From: Gordonia sp. KTR9
Lineage (GTDB): Bacteria; Actinomycetota; Actinomycetes; Mycobacteriales; Mycobacteriaceae
Length of the DNA stretch: 64,000 bases
Direction: 5' to 3'
Assembly (NCBI RefSeq): GCF_000143885.2
Contig: NC_018581.1
Coordinates: 1,922,001-1,986,000 of the forward strand
Part shown: positions 18,253 through 27,448 of the stretch, one piece after another
Layout: each line of letters opens with the position of its first letter
Position numbering within the stretch: position 1 is the stretch's first letter
Translations under genes and position numbers: made by a program
The notes under the pieces: generated by a model
The model's database searches: none
What the model saw: the letters and a program-made list of their open reading frames with translations, nothing else
What the model was told of the DNA's origin: nothing

Positions 18253-19545
18253 TCAGCCCTTCTTGGTCAGGCGGGCCTCGAAGTCGTGCTCGAGTGCGCG
18301 CCACGCCTCGGCCTCGTTGTCGAACGGGCCGCTCGGCGCCATGCGCTTGGGGTCGGGGTTGACCGTGTAGTCCACGAACCATCCCAACGGGGTGGTGGTG
18401 CCGAGGGCTTCGGTGACCGTGTCGTCACCGGCATAGTCGGCCGCGTCGGTGAACAATTCGACGGCGAGGTCGAGCTGGTCACGATCCATGCGTCGCGGAC
18501 CGTCGGCGATGTCGTCGGCGAGTCCCGGCAGCACGTAGACGTTGTCGTCGATGACGTCGAATTCCAGGGAGCCGTTGGTGGCCTCGGTGCGGACCTCGTC
18601 GAACGTGGACAGCTCGGCGAGGTCGTGCGTGTTGTCGTCGGCGAGGAACCGCGACAGTGCGCGCGCCGAGGTGAACACGAAGATCTTGCCCTTGCTGCCG
18701 AGGAAGACCGGATCGTCGCCGAGGTAGCACCGGAGTGTCAGGTATTCGTTCGCGCTCGTGACGATCTTGACCGGGTCGATGCCGACCGACGCCCAGAAAT
18801 CGTCGTCGTCGTAGTCGTCGTCAGCCTGTTCGTCCTCGTCGTCGTCCTCGAGGTCGTCGTCGGACAACGCGGGCTCGTCGTCGGTGTCGGTGGCACCGAC
18901 GATCTCGATGTCGTCGTCGGTGGGCTCGTCCTCGTCCTCTGCGGACGCGGCGGCCTCCAGCTCGGCCTCCGCGGTCTCGACGGCCTTGGCATCGACCTTC
19001 GGCGTGCTGATGACCCCGTCGATGGCGTCGAGCACGTCGTCCCAGTGCTTGGCGATCAGCCGGCCGATGCGTACCCAGAGGTCGGTGCCCTCGCGGCCGT
19101 CGAAGTTGCGGGTGCCCGTGGTGACGGCGCCCAGGATCGGGTTGCCGTTGAAGAACTTGGTGACCGGCGTCAGTTCGCAGACCTCGCCGAGGATGCGGAC
19201 GATCTCGAGTGCGTCCTCGAGTTCGGCGATGACCTCCGGGGTCGGGTCCTCGGCGGCGAGCTCGGGCACGCCCACGAGGTCGTAGCTGTGACGCTCGTCG
19301 GGAATCAGTTCTTCGGCCTGCAGTCCGACCACCGTCGACCACGCGGGATGTTCGACGAGGTCGTTGTCCTCGTTGGTACGGATGAACGCAGCGAGCTCGG
19401 CGACGCCGGGCAGGACATACAGATCCTCGTCCAGTCCGAGGAAGGCCTCCCACTCGTCATCGCCCTCACGCCAGCGGGGTGCCCACAGGGTGAAGCTGTT
19501 TCCGTCGGTGAGTCCGAGCTCAATCGGGACGATGTCTCCGGCCAT
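18253..19545 (-). CDS. Conserved acidic actinobacterial protein, Rv3311-like
   Basis: A 430-residue soluble protein of unknown function whose position (next to add, near upp) corresponds to Rv3311 of M. tuberculosis. The N-terminal (1-215) and C-terminal (about 275-430) halves look related to each other: both have an FxxxDD..LYVLPG-type motif (EDLYVLPGVAELAAF and DNVYVLPGLADDIAD). They are joined by a highly acidic Asp/Glu linker, residues about 225-275. ATG 19545 has a TAGGCT box 8 nt upstream. I do not know its activity. Confidence 0.7.
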   Translation of the reverse strand: MAGDIVPIELGLTDGNSFTLWAPRWREGDDEWEAFLGLDEDLYVLPGVAELAAFIRTNEDNDLVEHPAWSTVVGLQAEELIPDERHSYDLVGVPELAAEDPTPEVIAELEDALEIVRILGEVCELTPVTKFFNGNPILGAVTTGTRNFDGREGTDLWVRIGRLIAKHWDDVLDAIDGVISTPKVDAKAVETAEAELEAAASAEDEDEPTDDDIEIVGATDTDDEPALSDDDLEDDDEDEQADDDYDDDDFWASVGIDPVKIVTSANEYLTLRCYLGDDPVFLGSKGKIFVFTSARALSRFLADDNTHDLAELSTFDEVRTEATNGSLEFDVIDDNVYVLPGLADDIADGPRRMDRDQLDLAVELFTDAADYAGDDTVTEALGTTTPLGWFVDYTVNPDPKRMAPSGPFDNEAEAWRALEHDFEARLTKKG

Positions 19546-19553
19546 GGGGACAC

Positions 19554-19559
19554 AGCCTA
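19554..19559 (-). promoter_or_regulatory. -10 box (TAGGCT) of the Rv3311-like gene
   Basis: TAGGCT on the minus strand lies 8 nt before ATG 19545, consistent with a leaderless or nearly leaderless transcript. Confidence 0.5.
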
Positions 19560-19670
19560 GCGATTGTCGGCGGCGAATCCAGTAGTGCCCCCACAGACGG
19601 TCGATGGTGCGCCGACGACATTTCGATGAACTCATCGCACCGGCTTGGTGGATCGAGCGTCACCCGGCTC

Positions 19671-20627
19671 TCAGCGTGGACGGAAGAAGCCCTCGAACGC
19701 CTGGTCGAGGTTCGAGGTCCGTACCGGCGAGACGCCCACCGGGTCACCGGCTTCGACCATCTGACCGTTACCGATGTACATGGCGACGTGACCGGACCAC
19801 ACCGCGAGGTCCCCGGGCTGGAGGTGCGCCTGCGAGACCGGGACTCCGGCGGTGTCCTGCTCCTGCGCGAGCCGGGGCAGCTCGAGTCCGGCCTGGCGGT
19901 AGGCCCACTGGGTGAAGCCGCTGCAATCGAATCCGTCCGGAGTGGTGCCGCCCCATACATAAGGGACGCCGCGCTGACTCAGCGCGGCACGCACCGCCGT
20001 GGCCGCCCGTTGATTCGGTGCGTAGGCGACCGAACCGTCGGGCAGAGTGATCGGGATGCCGCCGGGGGTGGGCGCCGTCGACAGGTGCTCGAGGCCGCTC
20101 GCGACACCGGTGACCTCGGCGGGCGCCGTTCGCCGGGCGAGGCCGGTCATCGCCTCGGTGTCCGAGCCGAGCTCGGCTCGGGCGCGGGTCACGATCTCCA
20201 CGCCCCGGCCCAGGTGCTCGACGGCGATCGGCAGGATCGCGAGAAGTCCTGCCGGAGTGGCCAGTCCACCGGCGAGGCCGCGCACATGACGCTCCATGGA
20301 GTCCACGAGTCCGGTCAGCCCGGTCGCCGCGGCGTGGACGGTGCGGCTCGCGTCTTCGACGAGCCGGCCGAACTCGGTGGCGCACCCGGTGACCTCGGCG
20401 AGCTGCTGCCGGATCGCCGTGGTCGCGGCATCGGCCCCGGCCGACCCCGCCCCGTCCCATCGGGTGTGGACGGATTCGGTGGCCGACATCGATCGGCGGC
20501 GCACCTCCTCGACGGTGGACGCGTCGGCCCGGACCCGTTCGGCGGGGTTGCCCGGTGCCAGGACGCCGGTGCCCAGCGCGGCGACCAGCTGACGCAACGG
20601 TTCGATGAGGAGCTCGACGGGGATCAC
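19671..20627 (-). CDS. NlpC/P60-family cell-wall peptidase with N-terminal WxG-like helical domain
   Basis: A 318-residue protein. The C-terminal 110 residues form an NlpC/P60 domain: catalytic Cys in GFDCSGFTQWAY, His in WSGHVAMYIGNG, and PYVWGG before the Cys. It should cut peptidoglycan peptides. The N-terminal 200 residues are helical and include WDGAGSAGAD, a W-x-G motif like those of ESX/type VII substrates. There is no standard signal peptide. GTG 20627 overlaps the stop of the upstream EspC-like gene (GTGA), so the two are co-translated and probably work together, perhaps as an ESX substrate pair (inference). Confidence 0.85.
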   Translation of the reverse strand: MIPVELLIEPLRQLVAALGTGVLAPGNPAERVRADASTVEEVRRRSMSATESVHTRWDGAGSAGADAATTAIRQQLAEVTGCATEFGRLVEDASRTVHAAATGLTGLVDSMERHVRGLAGGLATPAGLLAILPIAVEHLGRGVEIVTRARAELGSDTEAMTGLARRTAPAEVTGVASGLEHLSTAPTPGGIPITLPDGSVAYAPNQRAATAVRAALSQRGVPYVWGGTTPDGFDCSGFTQWAYRQAGLELPRLAQEQDTAGVPVSQAHLQPGDLAVWSGHVAMYIGNGQMVEAGDPVGVSPVRTSNLDQAFEGFFRPR

Positions 20628-21034
20628 AGCGTCAGCCCGCCTTGTGCCGTGATCCCGTCGGCGGCCGCGCAGTCACAGTCGGCGTAGGACGTCGCGGCCG
20701 AACTCGTGGTCAGTCCGACGCGTTCCTCGCGTGCCGCGGCGGCAGCGACATTCCGTCGATGAAGCTCGAGGAACTCGACGACGGCGGCGAGGAACTCGAT
20801 TCCGATAAGTCCGAAGGTGATGGCCAGGTCGACCATCCCGGTGTCGTCGACCCCGGCGCCGCTGTCGAGCATCCGGGCGTTCGTGCGATGTGTATCGGAG
20901 AAATCGTGCAACGCAGTCGAATCGACGGACAGCCGGTTGCCGGCCGCGAGGCCTGGTCGGGCGGGGACAGGATCGGGGTGCGGGGAGGACGGGCTCATGG
21001 GATTCTGACGCGGCGCGGCCGAGTTGGGTTCCAT
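20624..21034 (-). CDS. EspC-like type VII secretion target protein
   Basis: A 136-residue Ala-rich helical protein resembling the EspC/'ESX-1 secretion-associated' family. It has a polar N-terminus, the helix [21 protein letters not shown] and a second helix [14 protein letters not shown]. It ends with YADCD, which fits the YxxxD/E type VII secretion signal. Alternative starts are ATG 21034 and ATG 20998; neither has a clear ribosome site. Its stop overlaps the NlpC/P60 start, and upp is divergent. The family assignment is moderate; secretion is inferred. Confidence 0.65.
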   Translation of the reverse strand: MEPNSAAPRQNPMSPSSPHPDPVPARPGLAAGNRLSVDSTALHDFSDTHRTNARMLDSGAGVDDTGMVDLAITFGLIGIEFLAAVVEFLELHRRNVAAAAAREERVGLTTSSAATSYADCDCAAADGITAQGGLTL

Positions 21035-21106
21035 CGAGTTTCGGACGCGCGAGAGATCGGGCGGGGCCGGCCACGCCCAAGAGGCACGCGATCGTCACCG
21101 AGGAAA

Positions 21107-21112
21107 TAGGGT
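21107..21112 (+). promoter_or_regulatory. -10 box (TAGGGT) of leaderless upp promoter
   Basis: TAGGGT ends 7 nt before ATG 21120; the competing ATG 21114 would be only one nt from the box, which supports the downstream start. Confidence 0.5.
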
Positions 21113-21119
21113 GATGGGC

Positions 21120-21749
21120 ATGGAGTCCCTGATCGTCGACCATCCCCTCGCGGCCGCGCGTCTGACCACGATGCGTGACGAGACCACCGACAACGCCGGA
21201 TTCCGGGCGGCGCTGTCCGACCTCACTCAGATGCTGATCTACGAGGCGCTCGCCGATGCGCCGCGCGCCGATGTCGCGATCAACACGCCGATGACGTCGC
21301 ACACGGGGTCGAGGCTGGCGTCCCCGCCTCTCCTGGTGCCGGTGCTGCGTGCGGGGCTCGGCATGGTCGAGCAGGCCCACGCAATGGTCCCCGAGGCGCA
21401 TGTCGGTTTCGTGGGTCTCGCACGTGACGAGGAGACCGCGCAGCCGGTGCCCTATCTCGAGTCGCTGCCGGAGGATCTGGCGGGGCGGCCGGTGTTCGTC
21501 CTCGATCCGATGCTCGCCACCGGCGGTTCGATGCTTCACACGATCGAACTCCTGGTTGCCCGCAACGCCACCGACATCACCGCGGTCTGCGTCGTGGCGG
21601 CTCCTGAAGGTGTTGCCGCGCTCGAGAAGTCGGGACATCCGTGCCGGCTTGTGGTGGCCGCGGTCGACGACGGCCTCAACGAGGTCAACTACATCGTGCC
21701 GGGGCTCGGTGACGCGGGCGACCGGCAGTTCGGTCCGCGCTACTCGTAG
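21120..21749 (+). CDS. upp: Uracil phosphoribosyltransferase
   Basis: A 209-residue enzyme that makes UMP from uracil and PRPP in pyrimidine salvage. [10 protein letters not shown] and the PRPP loop [12 protein letters not shown] are present, and the C-terminus has the uracil-site [18 protein letters not shown] 21120 ([15 protein letters not shown]) is chosen over ATG 21114 because TAGGGT ends 7 nt before it and homology starts there. It complements DeoA and Cdd, whose product is uracil. Confidence 0.95.
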   Translation: MESLIVDHPLAAARLTTMRDETTDNAGFRAALSDLTQMLIYEALADAPRADVAINTPMTSHTGSRLASPPLLVPVLRAGLGMVEQAHAMVPEAHVGFVGLARDEETAQPVPYLESLPEDLAGRPVFVLDPMLATGGSMLHTIELLVARNATDITAVCVVAAPEGVAALEKSGHPCRLVVAAVDDGLNEVNYIVPGLGDAGDRQFGPRYS

Positions 21750-21988
21750 TTGCGGTTCGAGATGTGCGCCGAGTTCGGCGGGGGCGTGGGCTGCGTCGGC
21801 GGCTTCACGAGGTGCTCGGGGAGGCGAGGCGGGCATTGCAGAGTCAACGACAGGGTCACCGCTGTCGGGCCGAAATTCGAAACGGGTGTGACTGAAGTTC
21901 ACCACTGTCAACGGTTTACGCACGGTCGACGAAATCACCTGCACAGTCGATGATTTCGCGATCCCGGGCTTGTGGAAACTTCTCGAGA

Positions 21989-22011
21989 TCGAACAGATGT
22001 TCCTGTAGCTT
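21989..22011 (+). promoter_or_regulatory. LexA/SOS box and -10 element of the DUF222-HNH gene
   Basis: TCGAAC-AGAT-GTTCCT (21989-22004) matches the mycobacterial SOS consensus TCGAAC-N4-GTTCGA at 10 of 12 positions. The -10 box TAGCTT (22006-22011) lies 6 nt before ATG 22018. The operator abuts the -10, so LexA bound there would block RNA polymerase. Confidence 0.65.
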
Positions 22012-22017
22012 GGAGCC

Positions 22018-23259
22018 ATGCCAGAGCTCACCAGCCTCCTCGATCAGCTCATCGAGACCACCCCGCCCGCCGAGGACCCCACGGGCACAGCGACATTCGA
22101 CGCGTTGAATGTGCTGCGGTTGATCCGCAACATCGTCGATCACCAGATCGTCACCCACACAGCACAACTCGACGACCTCGGCGTCGCACAGAAAACCGGC
22201 AGCACCACCAAGAAGATGGTGATCGAGATGGGATTTGCGCCCGCAGCAGCCCTACGCGCCATGCGCAGCGTTGACGCCCTACCTGAGCTACCCGCCCTGG
22301 CTCGTCACGCCGCCGACGGACGCCTCTCCCCGGAGCACGTCGACGCCATCATCCGCGGCATCACCCAGATCGAGAAACGATGCCCCGCCACGCTTTCCGA
22401 CGACGAGCGCTCCGAGTACGAGATCGAACTCCTCGGCCAAGCACTCTCCGGGGCGACACCGGCACAGGTGTTTGAACACGCCCGCACGATCGCCAACGCA
22501 CTGGTCGAAGCTACCGACAGCGGCATCCCCGCCGCGGACGACGCATCCCTCAACACAGTCAACGTCCACACCACCGACGACGGCCGTATCGACATCCGCG
22601 CCGACCTCACCCAAGTCGTCGGCGAGAAGTTTCTCGCGATGATCGACGAACGCTCCTGCCCACGACCTGAACCCGACGGCGCCGACGACCGACGCACCGC
22701 TGAGCAACGCCGCGCCGACGCGTTCGAACTCATCCTCGACCAAGCCGCATTGGGTGCGAGCATCGACAGCATCGGCAGTCCCCGCACCCAACTCCTGCTC
22801 ACCATCCCCGCCACCGGCGCCGACCCGGCAACCCTGCCGTGGACCGGGTCGGTCAGTCAGGCCACCGCGAAACGGCTGTCCTGCGACGGATCGCTCACCG
22901 AGGTCGTCCTCGACGATGAGGGGGTACCACTACAGATGGGGCGCACGAACCTACTGTTCCCGGCGCACTTGCGCAAAGCCGTGATCGTCCGAGACTCCTG
23001 CTGCGTCAAATGCGGTGCGCCGCCGTCGCATACCCAGGTACACCATGTGCGGCATTGGGCTGACGGCGGCCCCGCCGACCTCGACAATGGCTGCCTGCTC
23101 TGCCAACGCTGCCATACCCAGGTCCACCACCACGGCTGGGACATCGTCATGGGCTCCGACCGACATCCCTGGCTGGTCCCGCCGGTGTCGATCGATCCGC
23201 AACGCCGGCCCCTGCCCGCCTACAACCGACGCACCATGCGACTCGACGACGCCGCCTGA
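22018..23259 (+). CDS. DUF222 / 13E12-repeat-type protein with HNH nuclease domain
   Basis: A 413-residue protein of the multi-copy family called REP13E12 in M. tuberculosis. Residues 20-270 form the helical DUF222 part. The C-terminus (about 320-380) is an HNH nuclease finger with zinc-type CxxC pairs (CVKCGAPP, CLLCQRCH) and the motif HHVRHWADGGPADLDN. ATG 22018 is placed by the -10 spacing. Family members are often damage-inducible, and this one has a LexA-type box at its promoter. The DNA target is unknown. Codon choice (many CAC/ACC/ATC, some weaker third-position GC) differs slightly from neighbouring genes, hinting at acquisition. Confidence 0.85.
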   Translation: MPELTSLLDQLIETTPPAEDPTGTATFDALNVLRLIRNIVDHQIVTHTAQLDDLGVAQKTGSTTKKMVIEMGFAPAAALRAMRSVDALPELPALARHAADGRLSPEHVDAIIRGITQIEKRCPATLSDDERSEYEIELLGQALSGATPAQVFEHARTIANALVEATDSGIPAADDASLNTVNVHTTDDGRIDIRADLTQVVGEKFLAMIDERSCPRPEPDGADDRRTAEQRRADAFELILDQAALGASIDSIGSPRTQLLLTIPATGADPATLPWTGSVSQATAKRLSCDGSLTEVVLDDEGVPLQMGRTNLLFPAHLRKAVIVRDSCCVKCGAPPSHTQVHHVRHWADGGPADLDNGCLLCQRCHTQVHHHGWDIVMGSDRHPWLVPPVSIDPQRRPLPAYNRRTMRLDDAA

Positions 23260-23449
23260 CCTGACACCGTCGACAACACACTTCGCGTAGCACCTTCCGC
23301 ACCCGACTCATACCCGGGATCGCAACCGTCCCTTGATAACTCCACAGTGTGAATCGATTCGCGCAGCGGTGGCCCTGGCCGCCCCTCGCCTACCGTTCTC
23401 GAAGACCGAACTTCAAGTGTTCGTGGCCCCGGGTTCCGGACGGCGAGTC

Positions 23450-24094
23450 TCAGCCGGGCAGAGACCAGTAGGCCAGCATGGGCTCCTCGGTGAGCACGGT
23501 GCCGCCTTCGACGATGGTGAGGCTCGTCGGCGAGACGAGGTAACGAACAGCGCCGTTGCGCGCTTCGAAGGTGTCGCCGGTGCGGGTCGGGAACTGCAAC
23601 TCGATTCCGCCCTCGGGTGCGAGGCCCTTGTAGTACCACCGGCCCGTCTGGGTGCCGACCTGGCAGATGACGACGCGCGATCGTGAGGTCTGTCCCACGA
23701 CGACGGCCGGGTCGCCCGCGGCGTTGCAGCGTGGGCCGGTGGTGAACCCCTGCCAGTCCGCGCCCGCGACGGTGGGGGTGGGACGGTCGGGTGTCGGCGT
23801 TGTCGTGGTGGGAGTCGTCGTGGTGGTGGTCGTCTCGGCCGATCGGGTGACGGTGCTCGTGAAGGTCGATGCCGACGGTTGTCCGCCATCAGCGGTGTCG
23901 CGGTCCGCGGACTCGTCGTCGGTGGGGATCAGCAACAGCGCCGCGAGCACGCCCACGACCACCAGGAGCACTCCCGCGCCGATCGCCACTAGCACAGCGG
24001 GCGACGACCACGGTGATCGAGGCGGTCCGGGTGGCACCGGGCCCGATGGGTAACCGCCCTGCGGGTAGCCGCCACCGCTCGGTGGATAGCTCAT
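23450..24094 (-). CDS. Membrane-anchored protein with Pro-rich N-terminus and extracellular domain
   Basis: A 214-residue protein of unknown function. The cytosolic N-terminus is Gly/Pro/Tyr-rich (YPPSGGGYPQGGYP). One membrane helix follows at about 32-55, then a Thr-rich linker (about 85-105) and a C-terminal 110-residue domain with two Cys (PRCNAAG, VVICQVG) that may form a disulfide outside the cell. ATG 24094 follows AAGGAG with 5 nt spacing. It lies downstream of punA on the same strand. Similar Pro-rich single-pass proteins are common in Mycobacteriales. Confidence 0.7.
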   Translation of the reverse strand: MSYPPSGGGYPQGGYPSGPVPPGPPRSPWSSPAVLVAIGAGVLLVVVGVLAALLLIPTDDESADRDTADGGQPSASTFTSTVTRSAETTTTTTTPTTTTPTPDRPTPTVAGADWQGFTTGPRCNAAGDPAVVVGQTSRSRVVICQVGTQTGRWYYKGLAPEGGIELQFPTRTGDTFEARNGAVRYLVSPTSLTIVEGGTVLTEEPMLAYWSLPG

Positions 24095-24135
24095 GTCGCT
24101 CCTTCGGTTCGGCCCGGCCGGAAGTCGGTGCGGTC

Positions 24136-24939
24136 CTACAGCTCGCCGATGATCTGTGCCAGCAGTTCGCCCATCCGGGCCGCCGACGCGCGTCCCACTT
24201 CGAGAACCTCGGCGTGGCTCAGGTGTTCGCCGGTCATTCCGGCTGCGAGGTTGGTGACCAGCGAGATCCCGAGCACGTCGAGGCCGGCGGCTCGGGCGGC
24301 GATGGTCTCGTGCACGGTCGACATACCGACCAGGTCGGCGCCCATCGTCCGCAGCATCCGGATCTCGGCGGGTGTCTCGTAGTGCGGGCCGGGCAATCCG
24401 GCGTACACACCCTCGGCGAGACCCGCGTCGATTCCGCTCGCGATGTCACGCAGCCGCGGTGAGTACGCGTCGACGAGGTCGACGAACTGAGCGCCGACAA
24501 GAGGGGAGCGGGCCGTGAGGTTCAGGTGATCGGAGATGAGGACGGGCTGTCCGACCGACATGTCCGCGCGCAGTCCGCCCGCCGCGTTGGTGAGTACGAC
24601 GGTGTGGACACCGGCCGCCGCCGCGGTGCGGACCGGGTGGACCACGCGGGCGAGGTCGTGCCCCTCGTAGGCGTGAATGCGGCCCAGCATCAACAGGACC
24701 CGCCGATCACCGATCCGCACGGAGTGGACGACACCGCCGTGGCCGGCGGCCTTGGGCGGAGTGAACCCGGGGATCTCGGCCATCGGCAACGAGCGGATGG
24801 GTCGCCCGAAGGCCTCGGCCGCGGGCGACCACCCCGACCCCAGGATGACGGCCACATCGTGTGCAGCGGCATCGGTCTCGGCGGCGATCGTGGCCGCGGC
24901 GACGATGGCTGCGGCGTCTGCGTCGGCGGTGGGGTCCAT
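24136..24939 (-). CDS. punA: Purine-nucleoside phosphorylase
   Basis: A 267-residue trimeric-type PNP that splits inosine/guanosine into base and ribose-1-phosphate. Visible are the phosphate-binding [42 protein letters not shown] and [14 protein letters not shown] 24939 has TAGGGT 6 nt upstream, so the mRNA is probably leaderless. It acts after Add in purine salvage, and its position matches deoD (Rv3307) of M. tuberculosis. Confidence 0.95.
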   Translation of the reverse strand: MDPTADADAAAIVAAATIAAETDAAAHDVAVILGSGWSPAAEAFGRPIRSLPMAEIPGFTPPKAAGHGGVVHSVRIGDRRVLLMLGRIHAYEGHDLARVVHPVRTAAAAGVHTVVLTNAAGGLRADMSVGQPVLISDHLNLTARSPLVGAQFVDLVDAYSPRLRDIASGIDAGLAEGVYAGLPGPHYETPAEIRMLRTMGADLVGMSTVHETIAARAAGLDVLGISLVTNLAAGMTGEHLSHAEVLEVGRASAARMGELLAQIIGEL

Positions 24940-24945
24940 GCGCCA

Positions 24946-24951
24946 ACCCTA
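24946..24951 (-). promoter_or_regulatory. -10 box (TAGGGT) of leaderless punA promoter
   Basis: TAGGGT on the minus strand is 6 nt before ATG 24939. Confidence 0.5.
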
Positions 24952-25041
24952 AACCGTTCCCCAGGCCGGACGGCCGTATGAACGCAGCGCGCCGACCGAT
25001 CGGGTCGGCGGCGACGAGACCGGGGGCGATAAGGTCGGGAC

Positions 25042-25740
25042 ATGCCATTTCTGAACGATGCCGGGGACGTCGTCGAACTCCATCTCGGAACGCACGGGGA
25101 GGAGATCAGCGAGTCCAATCCGGAGAACCGCTTCCGGGTGGAATGGTTGGACGAGGTGGACCGGCTGCTGGACGAGATCGTGGCCGCCCCGTCACGTCCG
25201 CTGGTGATCACCGCCACCGGGAAGTTCTTCTCGAACGGACTGGACACCGACCACATCTTCGCCGCCCCCGATCAGCTGCCCGGGTATCTCGACCGCGTCC
25301 ATGCCCTGTATGCGAAGGTGCTCACGCTGCCGGTGCCCACGGTCAGCGCGATCAACGGACACGCGTTCGGTGCCGGCGCCATGCTCGCGTTGTGCACCGA
25401 CCACGTGCTGATGCGCACCGAACGCGGATTCTGGTCGCTGCCCGAGGCCGCCCTCACCATGCCCTTCACCCGGGGGATGGCCACGTTGCTGCGCACCCGC
25501 CTGACCGATCGCACCGCGACCGAGGCGATGTACACGAGTCGGCGATACGGCGCCGACGACGCGGTCGGCGCGGGGATCGTGGACGAGGCAGTGGACGCCG
25601 AGCACCTCACGGCACGGGCAGCCGAGCTCGCCGGCGCTCGCGCCGCAACCGTCGGTCCGAACCTCGCACTCATCAAACGCGGACTGCGCGCACCTCTGCT
25701 CGACGATCTCGCGCGTCCGACACCGCCCGGGGTCTTCTGA
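25042..25740 (+). CDS. Enoyl-CoA hydratase/isomerase family protein
   Basis: A 232-residue crotonase-fold protein. The oxyanion-hole segments are FFSNGLDTDH and INGHAFGAGAMLAL. The active-site Glu typical of hydratases is not obvious; the overall pattern is closer to delta3,delta2-enoyl-CoA isomerases. TAAGGT lies 6 nt before ATG 25042, indicating a leaderless start. The stop overlaps the start of the M20 amidohydrolase (TGATG), so the two genes are coupled, although no metabolic link is evident. Confidence 0.82.
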   Translation: MPFLNDAGDVVELHLGTHGEEISESNPENRFRVEWLDEVDRLLDEIVAAPSRPLVITATGKFFSNGLDTDHIFAAPDQLPGYLDRVHALYAKVLTLPVPTVSAINGHAFGAGAMLALCTDHVLMRTERGFWSLPEAALTMPFTRGMATLLRTRLTDRTATEAMYTSRRYGADDAVGAGIVDEAVDAEHLTARAAELAGARAATVGPNLALIKRGLRAPLLDDLARPTPPGVF

Positions 25741-26939
25741 TGTCGGCCGTGGGAGCGGGCTTCGCCGCGGCGGACGATCCGATCGACGCATGGCTCGCCG
25801 AGCACGGCACCGATCTCATCGCGTGGCGCCGCGAGATCCACGCGCACCCCGAGCTGTCCCGGCAGGAGGTACGCACCACCGAGCTGGTGATGAGCGAACT
25901 GACCGCCGCCGGACTCGACCCGCGCCGCCTCCCGTTGGGCACCGGCGTGGTGTGCGATCTGGGGCCCGTCGGTGAGCCCCGGATCGCACTGCGAGCGGAC
26001 ATGGATGCCCTGCCCGTCACCGAACACACCGGCCTGCCGTTCACCTCGGCTGTGGAGGGCGCATCGCATTCCTGCGGGCACGACGCGCACACGGCCATCC
26101 TGATCGGCGTGGCCAAACTCCTCGCCGCGGCCGAGCCGTTGCCCGTCGGCGTCCGGCTCATCTTCCAGGCCGCCGAAGAGGTCATGCCCGGCGGTGCCCT
26201 CGACGCCATCGACGCCGGGGTGACCGGCGGTCTCGGGCGCATCTTCGCGCTGCACTGCGATCCGCGCCTGCCCGTGGGCACGGTCGGTCTGCGGTCCGGC
26301 CCCCTGACCTCCGCGGCCGACCACATCGACCTGCAACTGCACTCCGCCGGCGGGCACACGTCGCGGCCGCATCTGACCGGAGATCTGATCTACGCGATGG
26401 GCACCGTGATCACCGGATTGCCCGGGGTGCTGTCACGACGCGTCGACCCGCGGTCGGGGACCGTGATGGTGTGGGGTGCCGCCAACGCCGGCAGCGCGGC
26501 CAACGCGATCCCGCAGGAAGGGCGCATGCGCGGGACGGTCCGCACCGGCGACCACGCCACCTGGGCCGAGCTCGAACCGCTCGTCCGCAGCGTCGTCGGC
26601 GAACTGCTCGCACCGCTCGGCGTCCGCTATGACCTCTCGTACTTCCGCGGGGTACCGCCGGTCGTCAACGACGAGATCGCGGTCGCGATGTTCGAGCGAT
26701 CGGTCGCCGCGATCGGACCCAACGCCGTCGCGGACACACCGCAGTCGCCCGGTGGTGAGGACTTCTCCTGGTATCTCGAACACGTGCCGGGGGCGATGGC
26801 CCGCCTGGGCGTGTGGGACGGATTCGGGCCGCAGGTCGACCTGCATGCGCCGAACTTCGATCTCGACGAACGTGCCCTCGCGATCGGCGTCCGCGCACTC
26901 GCCGGGATCGTGCTGAACGCGACGAGCGCCGCAGGCTAG
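25740..26939 (+). CDS. M20-family amidohydrolase (AmiA/AmiB-like)
   Basis: A 399-residue metal-dependent peptidase/aminoacylase. Metal-site motifs: RADMDALPVTE, the Cys-Gly-His in SCGHDAHTA, the catalytic pair in FQAAEEVMPGG, and the late His in HAPNFDLDE. The internal dimerisation domain runs from about residue 190 to 300. It corresponds to the amiA1/amiB1 pair (Rv3305c-Rv3306c) in M. tuberculosis, but only one copy is present here. The natural substrate is unknown. Confidence 0.88.
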   Translation: MSAVGAGFAAADDPIDAWLAEHGTDLIAWRREIHAHPELSRQEVRTTELVMSELTAAGLDPRRLPLGTGVVCDLGPVGEPRIALRADMDALPVTEHTGLPFTSAVEGASHSCGHDAHTAILIGVAKLLAAAEPLPVGVRLIFQAAEEVMPGGALDAIDAGVTGGLGRIFALHCDPRLPVGTVGLRSGPLTSAADHIDLQLHSAGGHTSRPHLTGDLIYAMGTVITGLPGVLSRRVDPRSGTVMVWGAANAGSAANAIPQEGRMRGTVRTGDHATWAELEPLVRSVVGELLAPLGVRYDLSYFRGVPPVVNDEIAVAMFERSVAAIGPNAVADTPQSPGGEDFSWYLEHVPGAMARLGVWDGFGPQVDLHAPNFDLDERALAIGVRALAGIVLNATSAAG

Positions 26940-26968
26940 CGAGCCGAGGCTCGCCGGGGTGGCGTCGG

Positions 26969-27448
26969 TTATTCCGCGGGACCCGGGCCGGGCCCGACGT
27001 TCCGCGACTCGCGCAACCGCAGGTCCTGCACGTACTCCGCGGGTGCACCCGCGATCTCGGCCGCCTCGGCCATGACCCCGAGGTAGCGCGCCGACGGGAG
27101 CCCGCCCTCGAAGGCGTCGAGGACATACAGCCAGGCGAGGACCGGGCCGTCCGCGGTGTCGACGCGAGCCCGGATCTTGCGGTGGATGCCGAGTTCGGAA
27201 CCCTCCCACCGATCGAGGAGGTCCTCGTCCTCGGTGGTGACGTCGTACAGCACCACGAACACCCGGGCGTCGGGGTCGTCGCGGTCCTCGGTGACCGTGG
27301 CCAGTGACCCCTCCCAGCCGATGTCGCCGCCACCGAAGGTCAGACGCCAGCCACGAAGCCATCCGGTGCCCGACATCGGCGAGTGCGGAGCGCGCTCGGC
27401 CATCTGGTCGGGATGCATGTTGGATCCGTAGGCGGCATAGATGGGCAC
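26969..27448 (-). CDS. Gamma-glutamylcyclotransferase-like (GGCT fold) protein
   Basis: A 159-residue protein starting MPIYAAYGSNMHPDQM; the YGSN loop is the substrate-binding signature of the GGCT/AIG2 fold. The catalytic Glu is probably in LLDRWEGSELG. Its length and place match Rv3304. GTG 27448 has TAGGCT 6 nt upstream, a leaderless promoter. The actual substrate (a gamma-glutamyl compound or another) is not known. Confidence 0.82.
   Translation of the reverse strand: MPIYAAYGSNMHPDQMAERAPHSPMSGTGWLRGWRLTFGGGDIGWEGSLATVTEDRDDPDARVFVVLYDVTTEDEDLLDRWEGSELGIHRKIRARVDTADGPVLAWLYVLDAFEGGLPSARYLGVMAEAAEIAGAPAEYVQDLRLRESRNVGPGPGPAE

Noticed and set aside
18780..18930. Highly repetitive GTCGTC-type stretch as a possible DNA repeat or CRISPR
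   Set aside because: It is the coding sequence of the Asp/Glu linker of the Rv3311-like protein. There are no spacers and no constant repeat unit.
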